DNA of 64,000 bases, taken from the NCBI RefSeq assembly GCF_900626095.1, contig NZ_UYZZ01000005.1, positions 62,001 through 126,000 on the forward strand, read 5' to 3'. This stretch comes from Clostridium rectalis. GTDB lineage: Bacteria > Bacillota > Clostridia > Clostridiales > Clostridiaceae. The notes under the pieces were generated by a model that was not told the origin of the DNA, made no database searches, and saw nothing but the letters and a program-made list of their open reading frames with translations. The position numbers and the translations under genes are program-made. Below are positions 17,529-26,967 of this stretch, piece by piece. Each line of letters opens with the position of its first letter. The first letter of the stretch is position 1.

Positions 17529-18224
17529 TTATTTCTTATTAACATCCTTATTTTCCATTAATTCATTTAATTTATCTAATGCGTTTTTTATACCACCCAC
17601 TTCATTTATAATTCCACATTCTACAGCCTCTTTTCCTATTAAGATAGTACCCATGTCATTTAATAAGTTATCAGTTTTAATCATTAATTTTTCTAAATTT
17701 CCTTTTTTTATATTAGATGTTCTTATTATAAATTCATTTATTCTTTTTTGCATCTTATCAAAATATTCAAAGGTTTGTGGCACTCCTATTATAAGTCCAT
17801 TCATTCTTATAGGATGAACAATCATAGTTGCTGTAGGAGATATAAATGAATAGTCAGAGGATGTGGCTAATGGTACGCCTATAGAGTGTCCTCCGCCTAT
17901 AACTAAAGAAACTGTTGGTTTACTTACACTATTAATCATTTCAGCAATGGCTAATCCTGCTTCTACATCCCCACCTACAGTGTTTAAAATTACTAATATC
18001 CCTTTTATGTTATCATTCATTTCTATGTTTACAAGTTGAGGAATCACATGTTCATATTTAGTACTTTTATTTTGTGGTGGCACTGCAGAATGACCTTCTA
18101 TTTGTCCTATTATAGGAAGTACATATACTCTTTCATCAGTTTTGGGAAGGTTTAAAATTCCTAATTCTTTTACATTATTTAATTCAGTTTTATTTGCCTC
18201 ATTCTTATTTTTTTCATCACACAT
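17529..18224 (-). CDS. tepA: ClpP-class serine protease TepA
   Basis: 231 aa, ClpP/crotonase fold. The catalytic serine is expected in GGGHSIGVPLATSSDYS, the histidine in MIVHPIRMNG and an acidic residue further on. Bacillus TepA (YmfB) was named as a translocation-enhancing protein; substrates are poorly known. Three in-frame-looking upstream codons are excluded because the AGGAGGG ribosome binding site sits 8 nt before the ATG at 18224. That site is locked in a long hairpin (next entry). Flanked by dapG and ftsK as in Bacillus, but without dapA and rnjB between. Confidence 0.9.
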   Translation of the reverse strand: MCDEKNKNEANKTELNNVKELGILNLPKTDERVYVLPIIGQIEGHSAVPPQNKSTKYEHVIPQLVNIEMNDNIKGILVILNTVGGDVEAGLAIAEMINSVSKPTVSLVIGGGHSIGVPLATSSDYSFISPTATMIVHPIRMNGLIIGVPQTFEYFDKMQKRINEFIIRTSNIKKGNLEKLMIKTDNLLNDMGTILIGKEAVECGIINEVGGIKNALDKLNELMENKDVNKK

Positions 18225-18229
18225 ATTAT

Positions 18230-18266
18230 TCCCTCCTAGCATAAACTTATTTTATGCTAGGAGGGA
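18230..18266 (-). promoter_or_regulatory. Hairpin sequestering the tepA ribosome binding site
   Basis: The arms TCCCTCCTAGCATAAA (18230-18245) and TTTATGCTAGGAGGGA (18251-18266) are perfect 16-bp complements with a 5-nt loop. In the minus-strand mRNA the tepA Shine-Dalgarno AGGAGGG is the 3' arm. Past a one-base bulge the pairing can extend to the base before the ATG. There is no T-run after it, so it is not an ordinary terminator. Confidence 0.75.
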
Positions 18267-18291
18267 AATAATATACTAATGTTTTTTTGTA

Positions 18292-19503
18292 TTATAAATT
18301 TTTTCCTAAATTAAATTCTTCATGAAGAGCATTTATAGATTTTTCCGTAAAACTACCTTCTACTAAACACCATATAGTAGTATGAGAATCCGCTGTTTGT
18401 ATAACTTTAATATTTTGGTTAGTAAGGCATTTTAATATTTTTGCCATTACTCCAGGAATTCCTCTCATTCTACTTCCTATTATAGCTATTTTACTACAAT
18501 TATCTATATGAGAATATATTAAATTTAAATTTTTCATTATTTTATTAAACTTCTCAAAGTCTTTACCATCTATAGTAAAAATAAGCTCTTCTGGAAATAC
18601 ATTAATTAAATCTATACTAATAAAATTATCTGCTAATATATTTAGTAAATTAGAATAATTAGAATCATTCTCAGTTTTTTGTAAAGAAGATACTTTTATT
18701 TGAACTCTATTCCCCATATGAGTTATACCTGTTATTATATTATCTAGATTTATATCCCCTGTATTGTTTATTATTGTTCCCTGGCAATCACTTAATGTAT
18801 TCTTTATAACTAACGGTATATTATGCTTCATAGCTATTTCTACAGCTCTTGGATGAATAACTTTTGCTCCCTGATCTGCAAATTGAAATACTTCATTATA
18901 ACTTATTTCCTTAATTAAATGTGCATCCTTTACTATCCTTGGATCCGCTGTCATAATCCCATCTACATCTGTATATATTTCCACTTTTTCTGCATTTAAA
19001 GATAATCCTAAAAGTGCTGCAGTTACATCACTTCCACCTCTACCTAATGTAGTTATAAATCCACTATCATTTATTCCTTGAAAACCTGCTATTATAGGTA
19101 TTTTATTTTCTTTTAGGGCTTCTATAATATTTTTCCCATCTAAATTTAACACTGTAGCATTGTTATAATTATCATCTGTAAAAATACCAGCTTGACCACC
19201 AGTCATAGGAACTGCTTGTATTCCTTTTGTCATCAATTCATCTGTCATTACAACAGTGCTTAGAACCTCACCACAGCTCATAAGCAAATCTATAGCTAAG
19301 GTATTTTGTTTTTTTAAGTCTTCGCTAACAAGAGACAACAGTGTATCTGTTGCATAAGGCTCACCTTTTCTACCCATAGCGGATACAACCACTACTGGAC
19401 AATATCCCGATTTTTTGGCCTTTATTATTTTATCAATTACTCTGGCTCTTCTTTCATGGGTGGAAACAGAAGTACCACCAAATTTTTGGACTAATATTTT
19501 CAT
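18292..19503 (-). CDS. dapG: Aspartokinase
   Basis: A 403-aa aspartate kinase, first step of the lysine/threonine/methionine and diaminopimelate pathway. The amino-acid kinase domain begins KILVQKFGGTSVS and contains TLGRGGSDVTAALLGL and TDVDGIMTADPRI. Two ACT domains form the C-terminal part (about 265-400). Gene order corresponds to Bacillus dapG (aspartokinase I, diaminopimelate-sensitive); the effector here is inferred. asd, dapA and spoVFA/B, neighbours in Bacillus, are missing. Ribosome binding site GGAGG. No lysine riboswitch is present upstream. Confidence 0.93.
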   Translation of the reverse strand: MKILVQKFGGTSVSTHERRARVIDKIIKAKKSGYCPVVVVSAMGRKGEPYATDTLLSLVSEDLKKQNTLAIDLLMSCGEVLSTVVMTDELMTKGIQAVPMTGGQAGIFTDDNYNNATVLNLDGKNIIEALKENKIPIIAGFQGINDSGFITTLGRGGSDVTAALLGLSLNAEKVEIYTDVDGIMTADPRIVKDAHLIKEISYNEVFQFADQGAKVIHPRAVEIAMKHNIPLVIKNTLSDCQGTIINNTGDINLDNIITGITHMGNRVQIKVSSLQKTENDSNYSNLLNILADNFISIDLINVFPEELIFTIDGKDFEKFNKIMKNLNLIYSHIDNCSKIAIIGSRMRGIPGVMAKILKCLTNQNIKVIQTADSHTTIWCLVEGSFTEKSINALHEEFNLGKNL

Positions 19504-19518
19504 GTTATACCTCCATTA

Positions 19519-19794
19519 TTATATACGGGTTTTTTTTAATAACCTTTCATCTACATCTATGATTATTGTTCTTGAGCCTATTTTTTTTATATACTCCCAA
19601 GGTACCTCTATAAATTCATTCTTACCAAATAAACCAAATTTTAAATTAGCATCATTTAATATTAGTAATTTAAAATTTCCATCTTCGTCAATTATAATAT
19701 CATTATTAGCTAAATAATTATATTTATCTCCGTCGTTAATATTAATTATTTCATATTTTTCCATTTCACTATACAATTTAATATCTACTTCCAT
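19519..19794 (-). CDS. ymxH: YlmC/YmxH family PRC-barrel protein
   Basis: A 91-aa protein with the PRC-barrel pattern of the YlmC/YmxH family (MEVDIKLYSEMEKYEIININ, later FIEVPWEYIKKIGSRTIII). A sporulation-associated role is reported for Bacillus relatives, but the molecular function is unknown. The ATG at 19794 follows AAGGAGGTTATATGTGTA. Position between the M16 protease and dapG matches Bacillus ymxH. Its ribosome binding site abuts a long hairpin. Confidence 0.85.
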   Translation of the reverse strand: MEVDIKLYSEMEKYEIININDGDKYNYLANNDIIIDEDGNFKLLILNDANLKFGLFGKNEFIEVPWEYIKKIGSRTIIIDVDERLLKKTRI

Positions 19795-19808
19795 TACACA
19801 TATAACCT

Positions 19809-19848
19809 CCTTAATATATTTCATAGAATAATATGAAATATATTAAGG
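19809..19848 (-). promoter_or_regulatory. Hairpin overlapping the ymxH ribosome binding site
   Basis: CCTTAATATATTTCATA (19809-19825) and TATGAAATATATTAAGG (19832-19848) are perfect 17-bp complements with a 6-nt loop. In the mRNA the AAGG of the Shine-Dalgarno AAGGAGG is in the stem. No T-run follows. It is the second such hairpin in this operon. Confidence 0.65.
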
Positions 19849-19859
19849 TTTTATTACTA

Positions 19860-21158
19860 TTATATTAATGTAGTCTTACTATTTTTAAATGGTATAGTAT
19901 CATCTTCTATTATAATTTTTATTGTATTTAAGTCAATATTTTTTCCTACATATGCTGAATTTATTATCCCCTTTTTAAAAGTGTTATTTAAAACTCTATG
20001 TATCTTATTAGTATCTATATTATCAATTTTATTAATTATATCTAAAGGCTTATTAATTTTATTTGAAAAAAGCACAGATTTTCCATTATTAAACATTCTA
20101 CTACTAGTACTTTCTAAGCCTAATATATAACTTCCTTTTAATTGTTCTTTTCCTTTTTTTAATTTAGCTTCTGAAAATTTGGTGTTAGAAAAATACTTAA
20201 TCTCATCTTTTATAAGATTTACCACTTCTAAAGAATATTTAGGATTAAGTCCAGTATAAATACTTACTATACCTGTATTTTCAAAAGAACTTAAATAAGA
20301 ATATATAGAATAGCATCTTCCCTTTTCTTCTCTTATTTTTTGAAATAATATAGAGGAAGTACCGCCACCTAGAATATTATTCAAAAGTAATAGAGAATAG
20401 ATATCATCACTACCCAATTCAGCTCCATATAAACCTAAACTTATATGAAGTTGTTCTATATTCTTTTTTTTAAATAAGTGCTCTTTAATAATATTTGGCT
20501 TTTCATAGGTAGTTATTTGTTTATTACTAGATTCCCAATGTCCAAAATATTTTTCTATTAATTTATGTATAGAATTTATGTTAAATTTTCCTGCAATAGA
20601 TAATACACAGTTTTCAGGTATATAGTGAGAAGATACATAATCTATAATTTTATTTCTATAAAATGAATTAATTGTATCAATAGTTCCAAGTATAGGTAAT
20701 GCTATAGAATTTTTTCCCCAAATAGCCTCACTATGAAGATCCATTAAAACATCTTCCGGAGAATCTTCTGTCATGTTTATCTCTTCTATAACTACTCCTT
20801 TTTCTTTCTCTATGTCTTCTTGTGAAAATTTGCTTTGAAATAGCATATCAGAAATGACATCTAAGGCCAGTTCTAGATGATTATCCAGTATTTTGATATA
20901 ATAACAAGTAGCTTCTTTTCCAGTAAACGCGTTAAGTTGACCTCCTAAATCTTCTACACTCTCAGCTATATCTTTACTACTTCTATTATAAGTACCTTTA
21001 AATAGCATATGTTCTATAAAATGCGATATGCCATTATTATACTCATCCTCGTTTCTTGAACCATTTTTAACCCATAATCCTACACTTACAGAATTGACAT
21101 AATCTATTTCTTCCAATACTACTCTTAATCCATTATTAAGTCTAATTATATTATACAT
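19860..21158 (-). CDS. ymxG: M16 family zinc protease (mitochondrial-processing-peptidase-like)
   Basis: 432 aa with the inverted zinc motif HxxEH in NGISHFIEHMLFKGT and the downstream glutamate in the KEKGVVIEEI segment. M16 proteases use two homologous clamshell halves; this size has both. The gene lies between pnp and ymxH as Bacillus ymxG (mlpA), where it affects extracellular protease production. No signal peptide is seen, so it is cytoplasmic. Ribosome binding site GGGAGG. ylxY (polysaccharide deacetylase), present in Bacillus upstream of it, is absent. Confidence 0.92.
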   Translation of the reverse strand: MYNIIRLNNGLRVVLEEIDYVNSVSVGLWVKNGSRNEDEYNNGISHFIEHMLFKGTYNRSSKDIAESVEDLGGQLNAFTGKEATCYYIKILDNHLELALDVISDMLFQSKFSQEDIEKEKGVVIEEINMTEDSPEDVLMDLHSEAIWGKNSIALPILGTIDTINSFYRNKIIDYVSSHYIPENCVLSIAGKFNINSIHKLIEKYFGHWESSNKQITTYEKPNIIKEHLFKKKNIEQLHISLGLYGAELGSDDIYSLLLLNNILGGGTSSILFQKIREEKGRCYSIYSYLSSFENTGIVSIYTGLNPKYSLEVVNLIKDEIKYFSNTKFSEAKLKKGKEQLKGSYILGLESTSSRMFNNGKSVLFSNKINKPLDIINKIDNIDTNKIHRVLNNTFKKGIINSAYVGKNIDLNTIKIIIEDDTIPFKNSKTTLI

Positions 21159-21187
21159 TATGTTCCTCCCATAAATTTAAAAAATAA

Positions 21188-21204
21188 AAAGGCTCAAAGC
21201 CCTT
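21188..21204 (-). terminator. Terminator of pnp
   Basis: AAAGGCT / AGCCCTT form a 7-bp stem (one G-U) with a 3-nt loop; the minus strand continues TTATTTTTT. It lies between pnp and ymxG. Confidence 0.7.
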
Positions 21205-21213
21205 CTATTTCTG

Positions 21214-23337
21214 TTATTTTGTTTCTTCCTTTTTTGTTTCTTCCTTTTCTTCTTCTCTCTTTATTGCATCTTTTCTTGATAAATTAATTCTACCCTGATC
21301 ATCAATATCCGTAACTTTTACAAGTATTTCATCGCCTACAGATACTATATCTTCTACTTTATTAACTCTAGCAAAATCAAGCTTTGATATATGAACTAAT
21401 CCTTCTTTTCCAGGTAGTATCTCAACAAAAGCTCCAAAATTAGTAGTTCTTGTTACCTTACCAAGATATATTTCTCCTACTTCTACATCCTTAGTTAAAT
21501 CATTTATTATTTTTAATGCTCTATCTGCACCTACACTGTCATTTGACATAATATATATTTTCCCATCTTCTTTTATATCAATTTTTACTCCAGTTTCGGC
21601 TATAATTTTATTTATAGTTTTACCCCCTGCACCAATAACATCTCTTATTTTATCTGGATGTATACTCATAGTATAAACTCTAGGTGCATATGGTGAAAGT
21701 TCTTTTCTAGCTTCTGGAATACATTTTTTTATTTTTTCTAGTATAAATTCACGGGCTATTTTAGCTTCATTTAAAGTTTTCTTTACACATGCATCAGACA
21801 AACCATGTATCTTTGTATCCACTTGAATAGCAGTTATTCCATTTTCAGTTCCTGCTACTTTAAAGTCCATATCTCCAAAGAAATCTTCTATCCCTTGAAT
21901 ATCTGTAAGTACTTCTTCTTCGGATAAATCTTCACTAGTAACAAGTCCCATTGCAATTCCTGCAGCTGGGCTTTTAATTGGAACCCCTGCATCAAGTAAA
22001 GCCAATGTACTTCCACATACACTTGCTTGTGAAGTTGATCCGTTAGAACTTAACACCTCTGATACAAGTCTAACTGTATAAGGAAATTCTTCTTCTGAAG
22101 GAATAAGTGGTTCTAAAGCTTTCTCAGCTAAAGCTCCGTGTCCAATTTCTCTTCTTCCTGGTCCTCTAAGAGGTCTAACTTCTCCAACACTATAAGATGG
22201 GAAATTATAATGATGCATATATCTTTTAAATTCTTCATCACCAATTCCATCCAATATTTGTACATCTCCTAATGGCCCAATGGTAGCTACAGTCATTACT
22301 TGAGTTAATCCTCTCGTAAATAAACCTGTTCCATGTGTTCTTGGCAAAAATCCTACATCGCAACTTATAGGTCTTATTTCATTAAATTGTCTACCATCTG
22401 GTCTTCTCTTTTCATTTAGAATCATATTCCTAACTATATCTTTTTGCATTTTATATAGTACTTCTGATATATCTGCAGTGTTTTCTGAATATTCTTCCTC
22501 AAAATGTTCAAAAACCTTTTCTTTTACAATATCTATAGACGCATTTCTTTCATCTTTATCTGTAATATACATAGCTTCTTTTATCATGTCAAAAGAAAAG
22601 TCCTTTACTTGTTTTTCTAATTCTTCATCTACCTTGTATATAACAGGTACAACTTTCTCTTTTCCAAACTTCTTCATAACTTCTTCTTGAAATTTAATTA
22701 TATTTTGACATTCTTTAAATCCAAAATTTATTGCATTATACATTACATCTTCATTAACTTCATGTGCTCCAGCTTCAATCATCATGATTCTTTCTTTTGT
22801 GGCACAAACTGTTAAAGTTAATTCAGTAGTTTCTCTTTCTTGTTGTGTCGGATTTATTATGAATTTTCCATCAACTAATCCTACAGAAACGGTAGCAACT
22901 GGAATATTAAATGGTATACTTGATACGCATAAAGCAAGTGATGCTGCATTCATAGCTAAAATATCTGGTAAATTATCCTGGTCCACAGATAAAACTGTAC
23001 AAACTATTTGAACATCATTCCTATAGCCTTTTGGGAATAATGGTCTTAATGGTCTGTCAATAGCTCTTGCATGTAATATAGCCTTTTCAGAAGGTCTTCC
23101 CTCTCTTTTTATAAACCCACCAGGTATCTTACCTACAGCATATAGCCTTTCTTCGTATTCAACACTTAAAGGGAAAAAGTCTATACCCTCCCTTGGTTCT
23201 TTTGACGCATTTACATTTACTAATACTACTGTATCTCCATAACTTACGAACATGGCACAATCTGAGAGCATTCCTACTTTCCCATATTCCACCTTTAATG
23301 TTCTTCCAGCTACAGTAGTTTCAAGTATATGATTCAT
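21214..23337 (-). CDS. pnp: Polyribonucleotide nucleotidyltransferase (PNPase)
   Basis: 707 aa. Two RNase PH domains (about 1-220 and 300-540) flank an alpha-helical linker; then a KH domain ([15 protein letters not shown]) and an S1 domain ([20 protein letters not shown]). Degrades RNA 3' to 5' using phosphate. The Lys/Glu repeat at the C-terminus ([12 protein letters not shown]) is a species-specific tail. Ribosome binding site GGGAGG. It follows rpsO across a weak terminator, as in other Firmicutes. Confidence 0.97.
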   Translation of the reverse strand: MNHILETTVAGRTLKVEYGKVGMLSDCAMFVSYGDTVVLVNVNASKEPREGIDFFPLSVEYEERLYAVGKIPGGFIKREGRPSEKAILHARAIDRPLRPLFPKGYRNDVQIVCTVLSVDQDNLPDILAMNAASLALCVSSIPFNIPVATVSVGLVDGKFIINPTQQERETTELTLTVCATKERIMMIEAGAHEVNEDVMYNAINFGFKECQNIIKFQEEVMKKFGKEKVVPVIYKVDEELEKQVKDFSFDMIKEAMYITDKDERNASIDIVKEKVFEHFEEEYSENTADISEVLYKMQKDIVRNMILNEKRRPDGRQFNEIRPISCDVGFLPRTHGTGLFTRGLTQVMTVATIGPLGDVQILDGIGDEEFKRYMHHYNFPSYSVGEVRPLRGPGRREIGHGALAEKALEPLIPSEEEFPYTVRLVSEVLSSNGSTSQASVCGSTLALLDAGVPIKSPAAGIAMGLVTSEDLSEEEVLTDIQGIEDFFGDMDFKVAGTENGITAIQVDTKIHGLSDACVKKTLNEAKIAREFILEKIKKCIPEARKELSPYAPRVYTMSIHPDKIRDVIGAGGKTINKIIAETGVKIDIKEDGKIYIMSNDSVGADRALKIINDLTKDVEVGEIYLGKVTRTTNFGAFVEILPGKEGLVHISKLDFARVNKVEDIVSVGDEILVKVTDIDDQGRINLSRKDAIKREEEKEETKKEETK

Positions 23338-23412
23338 AATTTACCTCCCTTCAAATTGTTCACTATTATTATCCTATTTTATCATTTTTTTATACAATAT
23401 AGTTCAAAATAA

Positions 23413-23434
23413 TAGAGCGGTCAAAGCCGCTCTA
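23413..23434 (-). terminator. Terminator/attenuator between rpsO and pnp
   Basis: TAGAGCGG / CCGCTCTA give an 8-bp GC-rich stem with a 6-nt loop, 11 bp after rpsO. The T-run on the minus strand is interrupted (TTATTTTG), so readthrough into pnp is likely. Confidence 0.65.
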
Positions 23435-23444
23435 ATACTTTATA

Positions 23445-23708
23445 CTACTTTCTTAAACCTAATTCCTTAATAATAGCACGATATCTTTCAATATCTTTCT
23501 TTTCTAAGTAATTTAAAAGACCTCTTCTTTTACCAACCATCATCAAAAGACCTCTTCTTGAGTGGAAGTCTTTTTTATGAACTTTTAGATGTTCATTTAA
23601 ATGATTAATTCTTTCTGTTAAAAGTGCAATCTGCACTTCTGGAGAACCAGTATCTCCCTCATGTCTTGCGTGTTTTGTTAATATTTCGTTCTTTAATACC
23701 TTATCCAT
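23445..23708 (-). CDS. rpsO: 30S ribosomal protein S15
   Basis: 87 aa, the usual length. [20 protein letters not shown] and [12 protein letters not shown] are S15 signatures; it binds the 16S rRNA central domain. Ribosome binding site GGAGGTG. It has its own promoter inside the end of ribF and a structured leader that fits S15 autoregulation. Confidence 0.98.
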   Translation of the reverse strand: MDKVLKNEILTKHARHEGDTGSPEVQIALLTERINHLNEHLKVHKKDFHSRRGLLMMVGKRRGLLNYLEKKDIERYRAIIKELGLRK

Positions 23709-23793
23709 TTATATACACCTCCGATTGTTATATCCCCTTAATCCAAGAATACCGCCGGCAACCAGTAATCATAGATTAAGGTTCACGAAACTA
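23709..23793 (-). ncRNA. Probable S15 leader (autoregulatory mRNA structure)
   Basis: The leader from the promoter to rpsO contains a long-range stem, CCTTAATC (23736-23743) with GATTAAGG (23774-23781) on the plus strand, closing a GC-rich inner element around GCCGGCGG. Firmicute rpsO leaders commonly form a structure bound by S15; the exact class cannot be fixed by eye. Confidence 0.55.
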
Positions 23794-23822
23794 ATTATAA
23801 CAAATAACCTTTCTGTTGTAAA
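23794..23822 (-). promoter_or_regulatory. sigma-A promoter of rpsO inside ribF
   Basis: -35 TTTACA (23817-23822), 17 bp, -10 TATAAT (23794-23799) on the minus strand. The -10 overlaps the ribF stop codon. Confidence 0.7.
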
Positions 23823-24760
23823 TTATTTTTTACTATTAATTCTAAGTTTTGTTTTTCAACATATTTTTTATCTTCATTAATCCTAATTTTTAATTCATCT
23901 AAAGAGTTAAATTTTTTTTCATCTCTTATTCTATCTATAAAATATATCCTTATTTCTTCATTATATACACTTTTATGAAAATTAAGTATATGAGTTTCCA
24001 AACTTAACTTGTTGTTTTTTACAGTTGGATTATAACCTATATTAGTTACTCCTTTATAAAAATCATTTTTATATTGTACAATAGTAAAATATACTCCACC
24101 TCTTGGTATTATAAAATTTTTGCTATAATCTAAATTCACAGTAGGAAATCCAATAGTCCTACCTATTTGTCTACCTTCTACTACGTTACCTGAAATAGAA
24201 AAAGGTCGCGTAAGCATTCTATTCACTTTATTCATTTCACCAGATTCTGAAATTATACGTCTAATATTAGAGCTTGACACAAGTTCATTATTGTATTTTA
24301 CAGGTTCAATAACATATAAATGAAAATTATATTTGCGGCTTAATTCATTTAATAAAGTTACATCACCTAAATTTTTATATCCAAATCTATAATTAAATCC
24401 CACTATTATTCCTTTAGCATTGTAATTATTTATTAAGTTTAATACAAACCCATCTGGTGACACCTTCATAAAATTTTTATCAAAAGTTATAAAGTTTAAA
24501 ATATCTACCCCTAATTCATCTAAAACTTTTATTTTAGTGTCATTATCCATTAAAAGTTTAGGTGTCATATCTTTATTTATAACCCCACGTGGATGATTTT
24601 TAAAAGTATAAACCATGCTTTTAGCATTATTTTCTCTTGAGAGCTTTATAGTTTTTTCTATTAATTGCATATGTCCTGCATGTAAACCATCAAAGCTCCC
24701 TAAAGCTATATAAGTATTTGAATTAATATTATATTTATTTCCATCCTCTATTATTTGCAT
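23795..24760 (-). CDS. ribF: Bifunctional riboflavin kinase / FAD synthetase
   Basis: 321 aa. The N-terminal nucleotidyltransferase domain has LGSFDGLHAGHMQLI and the later SSNIRRIISESG. The C-terminal flavokinase domain has GRTIGFPTVNLDY. Converts riboflavin to FMN and FMN to FAD. As in many Firmicutes it follows truB. Ribosome binding sequence is weak (GGGGTAATAATT). Confidence 0.95.
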   Translation of the reverse strand: MQIIEDGNKYNINSNTYIALGSFDGLHAGHMQLIEKTIKLSRENNAKSMVYTFKNHPRGVINKDMTPKLLMDNDTKIKVLDELGVDILNFITFDKNFMKVSPDGFVLNLINNYNAKGIIVGFNYRFGYKNLGDVTLLNELSRKYNFHLYVIEPVKYNNELVSSSNIRRIISESGEMNKVNRMLTRPFSISGNVVEGRQIGRTIGFPTVNLDYSKNFIIPRGGVYFTIVQYKNDFYKGVTNIGYNPTVKNNKLSLETHILNFHKSVYNEEIRIYFIDRIRDEKKFNSLDELKIRINEDKKYVEKQNLELIVKNNLQQKGYLL

Positions 24761-24771
24761 AATTATTACCC

Positions 24772-25638
24772 CTAAACAAGTAATTTTACAATTTTAAAAC
24801 CTTTTTCAGTTTTCATTCCAAGTCCTATAAACCTATTGTCTAAATATACTTTTAATAAAATATCATTTTTTATATCTCTTATAATATACTTATTAGTAAG
24901 AGTAACTCCATTTAAAAGTAATTTTGAATATTTATTATCTATGAACACATTTTCATAACAATATAAAGCTTTATCTATAGCAATTATAGAGTCTTTTACA
25001 TTACTGTGATTTAAAGAATTTATATTTATTGCATCATCTATATGAAAAATTCCGGTTTGAAGTCTTTCTAAACCCCACATAGTTCCGCCAACTTTTAATT
25101 TATTACCTATATCATAACATAAACTTCGTATATATGTTCCTTTTGAACATTTTACTTTAAATTCAACAAATGGAGTATCTATAGAAATTATATCTATAGA
25201 ATAAATTTGTACTTCTCTACTTTTTCTTTCAATTTCTATACCCTGCCTAGCTAATTCATAAAGCTTTTTCCCATTTACTTTTAATGCAGAAAACATAGGT
25301 GGAACCTGATTTATTTTCCCTTTAAATGATTCTATTGTGTTTATTATTTCTTGTTTTGAAAGATTTATATCTTTTTGTGATAAAATCTTTCCTTCTCTAT
25401 CATAAGTATCCGTTACTACACCAAGTTTTAAGATTGCTTTATATTCTTTAAAATCATTCATTATGTAATTAACTATTTTAGTAGCATTACCTATACATAT
25501 TGGCAATACTCCTGAAGCAAGTGGATCTAACGTACCGGTATGACCTACTTTTTTTATATTAGTTATTTTTCTTACTTTTCTAACCACATCAAAAGAAGTC
25601 ATACCTTCTGGTTTCAAAATATTCAATACACCATTCAT
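24772..25638 (-). CDS. truB: tRNA pseudouridine55 synthase
   Basis: 288 aa. Catalytic Asp is in GHTGTLDPLASGVLP; the KxxGxTS-type opening is KPEGMTSFDVVRK, and KCSKGTYIRSLCYDIG is the second signature. Isomerises U55 of tRNAs. It overlaps the end of nrnA by 4 bp, so the two are coupled. Confidence 0.96.
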   Translation of the reverse strand: MNGVLNILKPEGMTSFDVVRKVRKITNIKKVGHTGTLDPLASGVLPICIGNATKIVNYIMNDFKEYKAILKLGVVTDTYDREGKILSQKDINLSKQEIINTIESFKGKINQVPPMFSALKVNGKKLYELARQGIEIERKSREVQIYSIDIISIDTPFVEFKVKCSKGTYIRSLCYDIGNKLKVGGTMWGLERLQTGIFHIDDAININSLNHSNVKDSIIAIDKALYCYENVFIDNKYSKLLLNGVTLTNKYIIRDIKNDILLKVYLDNRFIGLGMKTEKGFKIVKLLV

Positions 25639-26600
25639 TTCATCAACTCTTTTTTTATTAATTTAATTACTATATTTTTCACTTCTTCTAAAGATTTATT
25701 ATGGACTTTAGCTCCTGCGGCTCTTATGTGGCCACCACCACCAATAGTTTCTGCAATTTTTCTTACATCTACTTTTGATTTTGATCTTAAACTAATTTTT
25801 ATATCTTTATCCTTTTCTTTGAAAAGCACAGTTACTTCAACAGTTGCAATTTGATTCCCAAATGAAACAATATCTGAAGTATCTGTTTCAGAATCTATTT
25901 TTAAATTTTGAAACATTTCATTAGTTAATTCCATAACACATATATTTTGGTTAATTAATTGCATTTTTTCAAATACTAAAGCATATAATTTAAATCTATA
26001 AAAATCTTTACTATCAAAAACTTTTCTATGGATTTCACTAAATTCAATGCCAGTATTTATTAGATCACCTGCAATACTATGTGTTCTAGATGTAGTATTT
26101 GAATGTCTAAAGGAGCCAGTATCAGTTAATATAGAGGTATATAAGCATTCTGCAATATTTTTATCTATTAAAATATTTAAAGAACTTAACATTTTATACA
26201 CTATTTCTCCCATGCAAGCAGAATTAGTATCAACAAAGTTTAGATCTCCATAAAATTCATTAGACATATGATGATCTATATTAATCAATGTATAATTTTT
26301 TTTTTCTAAATTTAATTCCGCATTGACTCTTTCCAAATTACCACAGTCTAAAACGATAACACACTCAGTATTATCTAAAACCTTTCCTGTGTCGTTGTGA
26401 ATACAATTACTAAATGACAAAAATTTAAAATTATCTGGAAGTTTTTCTTTTGACAATATATACACATCTTTATTTAACTTCTTCAATCCTTGTAAAAGTC
26501 CAAGAGAACTGCCCAGAGAATCACCATCAGGAGAAGTATGGAAAGTAATACCTATTTTATTACTTTCCATTATTATATTTAAAATTTTATTCATTGTCAT
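25635..26600 (-). CDS. nrnA: DHH/DHHA1 phosphoesterase NrnA (oligoribonuclease / pAp phosphatase)
   Basis: 321 aa. The DHH domain has HTSPDGDSLGSSLGL, VLDCGN and the DHH motif in LINIDHHMSN; the C-terminal DHHA1 domain has GGGGHIRAAG. Degrades nanoRNA and dephosphorylates 3'-phosphoadenosine 5'-phosphate in Bacillus. The ATG overlaps the end of rbfA; a second ATG two codons in is possible. Confidence 0.93.
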   Translation of the reverse strand: MTMNKILNIIMESNKIGITFHTSPDGDSLGSSLGLLQGLKKLNKDVYILSKEKLPDNFKFLSFSNCIHNDTGKVLDNTECVIVLDCGNLERVNAELNLEKKNYTLINIDHHMSNEFYGDLNFVDTNSACMGEIVYKMLSSLNILIDKNIAECLYTSILTDTGSFRHSNTTSRTHSIAGDLINTGIEFSEIHRKVFDSKDFYRFKLYALVFEKMQLINQNICVMELTNEMFQNLKIDSETDTSDIVSFGNQIATVEVTVLFKEKDKDIKISLRSKSKVDVRKIAETIGGGGHIRAAGAKVHNKSLEEVKNIVIKLIKKELMK

Positions 26601-26952
26601 GAGAGTCCTTCTCCTTTAAATCAGCTAATAACTTATCAATATGCATACCATGTTCTATAGTATCATCTAGTTTTATTATAATCTCTGGAGTATACCTTAA
26701 ATTAATTCTATGGCCGATTTCTCTTCTAATAAATCCTGCGGAATGTTTTAACGCAGATAATGTGTTTATTTTTGTTTCCTCATCACCAAATATACTAACA
26801 TAGATTTTAGCATATCTAAGATCTTTTGTTACATCAACTTTTGTTACACTAACCATTGCTCCCATTCTAGGATCTCTTATATCATATTGAATTATATTTG
26901 AGACCTCTTTTTTTACCTCTTCATTTATTCGTCCTGCTCTATACTTAGCCAT
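26587..26952 (-). CDS. rbfA: Ribosome-binding factor A
   Basis: 121 aa, KH-fold protein that matures the 30S subunit. YRAGRINEEVKKEVSNIIQ and IRDPRMG are family signatures. Ribosome binding site GAGGTGAT. It follows infB in the conserved operon. Confidence 0.96.
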   Translation of the reverse strand: MAKYRAGRINEEVKKEVSNIIQYDIRDPRMGAMVSVTKVDVTKDLRYAKIYVSIFGDEETKINTLSALKHSAGFIRREIGHRINLRYTPEIIIKLDDTIEHGMHIDKLLADLKEKDSHDNE

Positions 26953-26967
26953 GAAATATCACCTCGA

